From positions 1 to 32,090 of the forward strand of contig CABIXF010000046.1 of assembly GCA_902362595.1 (NCBI GenBank): 32,090 bases of DNA, given 5' to 3'. The number at the start of each line of letters is the position of its first letter. Within the stretch, counting starts at the first letter, position 1. The notes beneath the pieces are model-generated. The model was given only the letters and a program-made list of their open reading frames with translations, was not told the DNA's origin and made no database searches. Shown here piece after piece: positions 25,928 to 32,090 of the stretch. Source of the DNA: Bacteroidaceae bacterium. Lineage in GTDB: Bacteria > Bacteroidota > Bacteroidia > Bacteroidales > Bacteroidaceae. Position numbers and translations under genes: made by a program.

Positions 25928-28900
25928 ATGAAAGTAAAAACAAACAGTGCAGGTAAACTGATTGTGCTAGCGAGTGCACTTTACTGTGCCCCTTTCCCCA
26001 CAGCGGCAATTTCTGCTCCTGCCAACCAGACCACTTCAGCTACAGTCGTTCAACAAGTGACAAAACTCAAAGGAACAGTTCTAGATGCAAAAACAGGAGA
26101 GCCTATTATTGGTGCTAATGTATTAATAAAAGGAACTTCTATAGGAACCATCACAGATTATAATGGTAACTATGAGTTCGAAGGCACAATAGGTGCTAAG
26201 CTAATTATATCTTTTGTTGGATATAAGCCAATGGAAATCACCTCAACTGCTCAGAGTCAAACAACAAAACTCCATGAAGATTCGGAAGCCTTAGATGAAG
26301 TGGTGGTAGTAGGTTATGGTACACAACGTAAAAGTTCTATCACAGGTTCCATCGCATCAGTCAACGCTGACAAACTAAAAGATGTCACCACACCTAGTGT
26401 GGCTAATATGCTACAAGGTAAAGTTGCCGGTGTCCAGGTTTCTCCAACTTCCGGACAGCCGGGTGCAGGAGTCAGTATCCGTGTTCGTGGTATCGGATCC
26501 ATTACTGGAAGCAAGGAACCACTTTGGGTTATCGATGGTGTAGTAGGTGACGCCGTGGCTGAACTTAACCCGAATGATATTGAATCTATTTCTATTCTGA
26601 AAGACGGTTCAGCCACTGCTCTTTATGGTTCACGTGGTGCCAACGGCGTAGTTCTTGTCACTACGAAACGTGGAGCGGCAGGCGTTTCACAATTTGATGC
26701 ATCCGTCAAATTTGGTGTATCCCAACTGCAACGAGGCAAGCTGCGCATGATGACAGGTGCCGAGTATTATGATTACTTGGAAACAGCCTATCGCAATGCC
26801 GGTACTCTTTCCGAACAAAAATGGCTCCAACCCTATTTAAGAGATCGCAACTTTGACTGGTGGGATTTTGCCACTCAAAATGCACTGACTCAAAACTATA
26901 ATATCAGTTACAAATACGGTAACGAAAAAATCAAATCCTATATATCAGGCGACTACTACACAGAAGAAGGAGCTATCAAAGGCTTCGATTACAAACGGTT
27001 CACCATGCGTTCCAATACCGACTATGTAGTAAATGACCGATTGACATTAAAATCTAAAATTGCCATCAGTTATAAAGAAACTTTCAACCAACAGCATTCT
27101 TTGGCCTATACAAGTTATTCGCCCTGGGATACTCCTTACAATTCAAAGGGAGAAATCAAGACTGGAAAAGAAGGAGCCCCTTCTCCATCTGAAACAGACT
27201 TCAACCCAGACGACAAATGGTTCTCCGACGGCAGTTCAAATTACTTGTACGACCTACAATACAACTGGAGCAAGAACCAAACAAACGCCATGGATATAGG
27301 CTTCGGATTCGACTTCAAGATTTTTGACTGGCTGACATTCGAATCCAACAATAAAGTCGGATTCAACAACAGCAATTCCGATATATATACCGATCCGGAA
27401 AGCCAAGCTGGAGCAGCCAAAAGAGGAACCTTCCGCAATGAAAGTTACAACACACGTTCTATCTATACCAGCCAGATGCTTCGTATGCTGAAAACATTCA
27501 ATGAAGTACATGAAATCAATGCCTTCTTAGGATATGACTACGATGAATACCGTTATCGGGATTTGAACGGCGAAGCATCCAATATTTACCCAGGGGCAGG
27601 CATTGTGAACGCTGGAGCATCTAATGAAAAAGCCTCCGGCACAAAAACAGAAGAAAAGAATGCAGCCATCTTCTTTAACGGAAACTACTCTTATGCAGGA
27701 AAATACCTGTTCCAGGTAATGGTACGCCGCGACGGCTCTTCCCGTTTCGGCTCCAACAAACGATGGGCTACATTCTGGTCTGTAGGAGGTGGATGGAACA
27801 TGCACGAAGAAGATTTCATCAAAAATATCGAATGGATTAACCAGTTGAAACCTCGTATTTCTTATGGTATCAGCGGTAACCTTCCGGGTGGAGCGTATGA
27901 ATGGGTTACCAAATTCGACATCACCCAACAATATGGCGATGAAATTGCTTTTTATTCCAACTATTCAGGAAATCCGAACCTGTCATGGGAACAAACAGGT
28001 TCATTGGACTATGGATTGGATATCCGCTTGTTCGACCGAGTAAACATAACTTTCGACGGATATTCCAAGAAAGTGAAAAACCTGATTTACTTGAAGCACT
28101 TGTCTGCCGTAACAGGATACAACCGGCAAACAGCCAATGACGGAAAGATGGAAAATAAAGGTTTTGAACTAACCGTGACACCTGAAATCATCAAAACTAA
28201 AGACTGGTACTGGGACATAAGTTTCAATATCGGCTACAACAAAAATAAAGTAACTTACCTTCCCGACGGAGATGACCTGGTAACAAAAGCAACCGCCGTA
28301 GGATATCCTTACATGAACTGGTACATGCCGGAATGGGCCGGTGTAGATGCCATGACCGGTACTCCTCTTTGGTTTAAAATCGATAAGGAAACAGGTATCA
28401 AAACGGTTACTGGAAACTATTCAGAAGCAACTTATGTATTGTTGGATTCTTCAGCAACTCCCAAAGTGAATGGAGGACTCAGCACCAGCTTGTCATGGAA
28501 AGGTCTATCACTCAATGCCAACTTTACATTCAGTGCCGGTGCAATGATTTATAACAGCATGCGTGCAGGTGCGCTCGACCGTGACGCAGAACGTACCACA
28601 CAGCCTCCTATGGCACTGGCCGACGGATGGAGCCGCTGGGAAAAACCGGGTGATATCGCTACGCATCCTCAACTGATTGCCGGAGGTAACAATGGAGCAT
28701 CACAGTTGTCTACCCGTTATCTGGAACCTGGAGACTATTTCAAGATGAAGTCTATTTCTTTATCCTACAATTTCCCGAAGAAATGGTTGAAACCTTTGAA
28801 ATTAAATTCTCTTCGTTTGACTGTAGGCGGTGAAAACCTGTTCACCATTACCAAGTTCTCCGGACAAGATCCCGAAATTCTGTTGTCTTCAAGCTATAAC

Positions 28901-28969
28901 GGAGAAGCAAGCAGCTACGGATATCCTACCGTAAGACGCTTCACTGTAGGATTGAACCTCAATTTTTAA
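25928..28969 (+). CDS. SusC/RagA-family TonB-dependent transporter (second pair)
   Basis: It is an outer-membrane glycan importer. The signal peptide spans residues 1-30 (LASALYCAPFPTAAISA). A carboxypeptidase-regulatory-like domain covers about 46-115 (LKGTVLDAKTGEPIIGANVLIKGT to SFVGYK). DEVVVVGYG at 123-131 opens the plug (ANMLQGKVAGVQV, RVRGIGSI, NDIESISILKDGSATALYGSRGANG). The barrel ends VRRFTVGLNLNF with the C-terminal Phe required for outer-membrane assembly. At 1013 aa it is slightly shorter than the first SusC. It too lacks an STN signalling domain. It starts an operon with SusD (20 bases on) and a surface lipoprotein. Sequence divergence between the two SusC proteins implies a different ligand. 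Confidence 0.96.
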   Translation: MKVKTNSAGKLIVLASALYCAPFPTAAISAPANQTTSATVVQQVTKLKGTVLDAKTGEPIIGANVLIKGTSIGTITDYNGNYEFEGTIGAKLIISFVGYKPMEITSTAQSQTTKLHEDSEALDEVVVVGYGTQRKSSITGSIASVNADKLKDVTTPSVANMLQGKVAGVQVSPTSGQPGAGVSIRVRGIGSITGSKEPLWVIDGVVGDAVAELNPNDIESISILKDGSATALYGSRGANGVVLVTTKRGAAGVSQFDASVKFGVSQLQRGKLRMMTGAEYYDYLETAYRNAGTLSEQKWLQPYLRDRNFDWWDFATQNALTQNYNISYKYGNEKIKSYISGDYYTEEGAIKGFDYKRFTMRSNTDYVVNDRLTLKSKIAISYKETFNQQHSLAYTSYSPWDTPYNSKGEIKTGKEGAPSPSETDFNPDDKWFSDGSSNYLYDLQYNWSKNQTNAMDIGFGFDFKIFDWLTFESNNKVGFNNSNSDIYTDPESQAGAAKRGTFRNESYNTRSIYTSQMLRMLKTFNEVHEINAFLGYDYDEYRYRDLNGEASNIYPGAGIVNAGASNEKASGTKTEEKNAAIFFNGNYSYAGKYLFQVMVRRDGSSRFGSNKRWATFWSVGGGWNMHEEDFIKNIEWINQLKPRISYGISGNLPGGAYEWVTKFDITQQYGDEIAFYSNYSGNPNLSWEQTGSLDYGLDIRLFDRVNITFDGYSKKVKNLIYLKHLSAVTGYNRQTANDGKMENKGFELTVTPEIIKTKDWYWDISFNIGYNKNKVTYLPDGDDLVTKATAVGYPYMNWYMPEWAGVDAMTGTPLWFKIDKETGIKTVTGNYSEATYVLLDSSATPKVNGGLSTSLSWKGLSLNANFTFSAGAMIYNSMRAGALDRDAERTTQPPMALADGWSRWEKPGDIATHPQLIAGGNNGASQLSTRYLEPGDYFKMKSISLSYNFPKKWLKPLKLNSLRLTVGGENLFTITKFSGQDPEILLSSSYNGEASSYGYPTVRRFTVGLNLNF

Positions 28970-28989
28970 CGATATAAACTAATACGATT

Positions 28990-30774
28990 ATGAAAATAAA
29001 ATACATATTGGGAGCTGCCAGCCTGCTGACTACAATGGCAGGATGCGATTTGGACGTAACAATGTATGATGGAGTCATGGCAGAAGACCTCAATCCAAGA
29101 AATCTGGTAGAAGTTTCGCAAGGCTCTTACCGTTTGTTGAAAAATGACGGAGGACTCATCGACAATGGGTTCTATTTCTGGAACTACGGTGCCGATGATG
29201 TATCATGGGGAGGAACCTCTATTGATGGAGCCTTTAAAATATATGACTATACCAGAAGCCTCACCGACAGCCGTACGGAATATACTTGGGAACTTGGATA
29301 CCGCACCATCGGCAATTGCAATCTGGTCATTGAAATGTGTAAGGAATTAGGAGAAAATCTGACCGATGAGCAAGTAGTGATTATGGGTGAAAATTATTAT
29401 CTCCGCGCACTTTGCTACTTCCTGCTGGTAAATGAATTCTCACAGCCCTACTCAAACAATCCAACACAGAATCCGGGAATTCCATTAAAACTTACCAGCG
29501 ATCCGGAAGACCTTCCTCCTACCCGAGGAACCGTATCCGAAGTCTACGAACAAGTAGTGAAAGACCTGAAAATGGCTAGCACTTATATGACTCTTCCGGA
29601 AGGTATGGATCCCAAATCAAACATCTATGCAACCAAAGAGGCTGCCCAAGCTCTTTTGGCCAGAGTCTATCTTTATATGGAAAAATGGGACGATGCATAC
29701 GTAATGGCCGATTCAGTTATCAAATCCGGCCGTTTCGGGTTGGAAACTGGAGAACGGTTCGCTACCTATCCACAAATTATTCCTGAAAACAACAAAGAAA
29801 CCATCTTCGCTGTCCGCCGTACATTGGACAAAGACGATGCCGGCTATGGCCGTCCAGGTGGACTTTTCATCGCCATTGATAATAGTGGTTGGGAAGAAGT
29901 CTACCCCTCATCCAAGTATCTTGAGTTGCTCGAACTGTATCACAACGACAAAGATATGCCTCAGGATTTACGCAGCCGATTCATTGTAAAACGCTACGTG
30001 GAAGACGGTATAGATGATTACAGTGTAACAGGATATCCCGATAAAGTTTATACTGACTGGACATTTGCCTACAGTGTCAAACAAGGAAATACAGCAAATT
30101 ATATGTACAAACAATTGTCACTGACTAAAGAAAACGGGAAATTCGTTATTAATCCTGATGAACGGGAAGGTTTGAAAAGCATCTACATAGAATCTGAGCC
30201 CTACAATTTAGGCACACGCTACTACGTAACTGCATCCGACGGAACGAAATATATCGGACGAATAGAACCGAGAGTATATGATGCCAAAACAAAACGTAAC
30301 AAGGAAAGCCAGTTCTTGGTATATGCCATCAACAAGTGTTCTTATCAGGAACAAACCACTCACTTGTGGTCACCCGTCATTTCCCGCTTGGCTGAAATGT
30401 ACCTGATTCGTGCAGAGGTCAATGCCGTAAAGAACAATGTGCAGGCCGCACTGGATGATGTCAATGTATTACGTAGAAGAGCCGGTATTCCTGAATGGAC
30501 CACCAGTAACATGGCCACTGCAGAAGCCGGACAACCCAAGGATATCAACAAAATCGTAGAAGAAGAACGAATGTTGGAACTGGCATGGGAAGGACATCGC
30601 CGATTCGACGTCTTCCGTAAACGCCAGACCATGGACCGCAGATACCCTGGTGGGCATACCTGGCAAGCTGGAGACAAATTCCTGGAAATTCCTTATAACT
30701 CACCCGCGGTTTGCTCCTTCATTCCAAAAGCACAATATGATGCATATCCTTATGATTTAGGACAAAATCCATAA
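28990..30774 (+). CDS. SusD/RagB-family glycan-binding lipoprotein (second pair)
   Basis: It is the partner of the SusC encoded 20 bases upstream. The lipoprotein signal is MKIKYILGAASLLTTMAGC with Cys19, followed by DLD, acidic residues that favour surface export. The N-terminal helices include NYYLRALCYFLLVNEFSQPYS and the loop GIPLKLTSDPEDLPPTRGTV, which closely match the family signature. C-terminal ISRLAEMYLIRAEVNAV and EEERMLELAWEGHRRFDVFRKR are the conserved TPR-like and closing motifs. At 594 aa the length is normal. It is a confident family call, but the glycan is unknown. The next gene follows after 47 bases. Confidence 0.96.
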   Translation: MKIKYILGAASLLTTMAGCDLDVTMYDGVMAEDLNPRNLVEVSQGSYRLLKNDGGLIDNGFYFWNYGADDVSWGGTSIDGAFKIYDYTRSLTDSRTEYTWELGYRTIGNCNLVIEMCKELGENLTDEQVVIMGENYYLRALCYFLLVNEFSQPYSNNPTQNPGIPLKLTSDPEDLPPTRGTVSEVYEQVVKDLKMASTYMTLPEGMDPKSNIYATKEAAQALLARVYLYMEKWDDAYVMADSVIKSGRFGLETGERFATYPQIIPENNKETIFAVRRTLDKDDAGYGRPGGLFIAIDNSGWEEVYPSSKYLELLELYHNDKDMPQDLRSRFIVKRYVEDGIDDYSVTGYPDKVYTDWTFAYSVKQGNTANYMYKQLSLTKENGKFVINPDEREGLKSIYIESEPYNLGTRYYVTASDGTKYIGRIEPRVYDAKTKRNKESQFLVYAINKCSYQEQTTHLWSPVISRLAEMYLIRAEVNAVKNNVQAALDDVNVLRRRAGIPEWTTSNMATAEAGQPKDINKIVEEERMLELAWEGHRRFDVFRKRQTMDRRYPGGHTWQAGDKFLEIPYNSPAVCSFIPKAQYDAYPYDLGQNP

Positions 30775-30821
30775 ACATAAACCGACAAAAAGGAAAAACA
30801 AATCCATAAAAATGTATTAAA

Positions 30822-31661
30822 ATGAAAAAGTTATCATATCTCTTATCGATTCTCTTGGTAGCCATTTTCTACGGCTGCAAGGAACAGGAACAACCTTATG
30901 TAGGTTACATTGTCATTGAACGGGCTGTATTGGAAGCAGCTGAAGGATCTACTACTACATTGACAGCCGATACGGACATTCCTTCTGAAATTCTATTGAG
31001 CGTAGAAGAAGGAGCTGACTGGTGCACAGTTTCCGCTTCAGGAAAAACCATAACCGTAAAAGCCACACAGACTAATCCGGATCCGTCTAATTACCGTACA
31101 GCTACCGTCAATGTAAGATGTGGTTACCGTACCACCACCTTCACGGTACTACAAAAATACGAAGGACAAAATACCCTGCAATATGACTGGACTAAATGGA
31201 CAGCCACAGGTTCCGATGTAGAAACTAGTGACGGAGGAGGTTATGCCAGCTTGTTCAGTGAGGACCGCACAAAATACTGGCACAGCCAATATAGTGATGG
31301 AGGAGCTCCTCTGCCACATTGGCTGGTTATCGACATGAAAGAAGAACTGGAATGTATCAGTTTTGCTATCGGTCGGCGTGCCTATGGCGAAAACAACTAT
31401 GGCAGCGTAAAAAAACTGGAATTGTGGGTTAGCACAAACAATGAGGATTTCATAGAAGTCGGAGGATTCACTTTCTCCCTGCCATGGGAAGCTCCCGATG
31501 GAACCATTGTAGAAGGCAACAGCCCACTCATTCCCGCAGAAGAAGTTATATCTTTGCAGGAACCAGTTACCGCCCGCTACGTAAAATTAGTTATTACAGA
31601 GACCAATACCAGCAACGGGGCTTGTCAAGTAGCTTATCTTAAAGCTTACGGAAAAATCTAA
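30822..31661 (+). CDS. Surface lipoprotein with BACON and F5/8C domains (SusE-position glycan-binding protein)
   Basis: The N-terminus MKKLSYLLSILLVAIFYGC is a lipoprotein signal with Cys19, followed by KEQEQ. Residues about 35-110 are a BACON-like domain (SEILLSVEEGADWCTVSASG and TATVNVRCGYRTTTFTVLQK). Residues about 125-279 form a discoidin/F5/8C fold (HWLVIDMKEELECISFAIGRR, LELWVSTNNEDF, VTARYVKLVITE). No catalytic residues are seen. Third in an operon behind SusC and SusD, it sits where SusE/SusF-type surface glycan-binding proteins are found. The GH84 protein carries the same fold, fitting binding of amino-sugar or galactose-containing glycans; the ligand is inference. BACON domains are thought to bind mucin or act as spacers. 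Confidence 0.88.
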   Translation: MKKLSYLLSILLVAIFYGCKEQEQPYVGYIVIERAVLEAAEGSTTTLTADTDIPSEILLSVEEGADWCTVSASGKTITVKATQTNPDPSNYRTATVNVRCGYRTTTFTVLQKYEGQNTLQYDWTKWTATGSDVETSDGGGYASLFSEDRTKYWHSQYSDGGAPLPHWLVIDMKEELECISFAIGRRAYGENNYGSVKKLELWVSTNNEDFIEVGGFTFSLPWEAPDGTIVEGNSPLIPAEEVISLQEPVTARYVKLVITETNTSNGACQVAYLKAYGKI

Positions 31662-31679
31662 AAAATATCCATTTATTAT

Positions 31680-32090
31680 AAACAAAGAGGGTGTGGTCAT
31701 TTTGACACATCCTCAGATGAAAGTATTTCTTTTCCGCTTAGTACCAGTACCACTACATATATAAAATCATTATCCATATTTACAGATTCATTGGGAAAAA
31801 AGTATTTGGCCTTTATGAGTAATGATGAACCTGAGATATATCTTTATGATATTCATAAAGCTAATCTGGTAAAAACCATTCGTTTTCATAAGGAGGGTCC
31901 TGATGGAGTTGGTCCTAAGGCTGGAGGTTTCTTTATGGCTGGATTTAATGAGATATATCTCCCGAGTCTGTATGTTCCTGAAATATCTAAGATAACGTGA
32001 GTTCGATATAAAATTAGAAAATAGACAGTTGTCCGTCATTGACAAAGTTTACATCAATGGCGGGCTTCTTTTCAAAAAAGCAATATGCTG
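31680..32090 (+). pseudogene. Truncated, frameshifted remnant of a DUF4221-like lipoprotein gene
   Basis: From about 31680 to the TGA at 31998-32000 the frame reads as convincing protein without a start or signal peptide: Cys-Gly-His then DTSSDESISFPLS, YLAFMSNDEPEIYLYDI, EGPDGVGPKAGGF and IYLPSLYVPEISKI. The EGP-N/D-GVG motif and the IYL...PEIS block match DUF4221 propeller-like lipoproteins as I know them. After 32000 the reading continues in another frame (FDIKLENRQLSVIDKVYING) to the window edge, so one frameshift is likely near 31990-32002. The frame is the same as that of the preceding lipoprotein gene, separated only by its TAA. Loss of the 5' end at the hairpin suggests deletion or insertion. 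The gene may extend beyond the window. Confidence 0.6.
31687..31714 (+). terminator. Hairpin downstream of the second SusC/D operon
   Basis: GAGGGTGTG-g-TCA pairs with TGACACATCCTC around a 3-base loop, 12 bp with one bulged G and one G-T pair. It lies 25 bases past the stop. The T tract is poor, so it may be a weak terminator or the mark of an old junction; the gene remnant begins here. Confidence 0.5.

Noticed and set aside
31687..31714. Hairpin as the terminal inverted repeat of an insertion sequence
   Set aside because: No transposase sequence and no matching second end are visible in the window.

Overview
The window looks like a chromosomal segment of a gut-type Bacteroidales, most likely Bacteroides or Phocaeicola. 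The evidence is two SusC/SusD pairs, lipoproteins with the acidic +2/+3 residues common in this order, and at least five promoters of the Bacteroidetes sigma type (TTTG, 18-20 bases, TAnnTTTG). Shine-Dalgarno sequences are weak or absent, and intergenic DNA is AT-rich. No RNA genes, intact insertion sequences, CRISPR arrays or transcription factor genes were seen.

Bases 1-3145 carry two AT-rich minus-strand genes for exported proteins: a 255-residue orphan and a TPR/Sel1-repeat protein. Between them is a small, decayed-looking coding stretch. Bases 3394-8102 hold two divergently transcribed N-acetylhexosaminidases, GH20 (minus) and GH84 (plus). Their promoters share an identical 12-base motif in inverted orientation. 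Bases 8124-13337 are a SusC/SusD pair on the minus strand, separated from GH84 by a strong bidirectional terminator. Bases 13673-13798 are an unusual array of six palindrome-like 16-mers on an exact 22-base pitch.

Bases 13808-17253 hold a nitroreductase-like protein and a large exported amidase-like protein with a golvesin/xanthan-lyase-type insert. Bases 17321-23548 are a branched-chain amino acid operon on the minus strand: promoter, leader peptide, attenuator, ilvD, ilvB, ilvH (ilvN), an acyl-ACP thioesterase, ilvC, terminator. The leader encodes 31 residues, of which 13 are Ile, Leu or Val, including Ile-Ile-Arg-Val-Val-Val-Val. A segment inside its 3' part is perfectly complementary over 11 bases to the 5' arm of a terminator just before ilvD. 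This is a complete classical transcription attenuator and the clearest regulatory system in the window.

Bases 23823-25662 carry a GH109-type (Gfo/Idh/MocA fold) glycosidase with a coiled-coil tail, as a single-gene unit. Bases 25868-31661 are a second SusC/SusD operon ending in a BACON plus F5/8C surface lipoprotein. The right edge holds a 5'-truncated, frameshifted remnant of a DUF4221-like lipoprotein gene.

Taken together, the GH20, GH84 and GH109 genes and both outer-membrane uptake pairs point to harvesting of amino-sugar glycans such as mucin or other host glycans. The ilv operon supplies valine, isoleucine and leucine precursors and, through the thioesterase, may be linked to (branched) fatty acid supply. 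The glycan substrate and the thioesterase link are inference.
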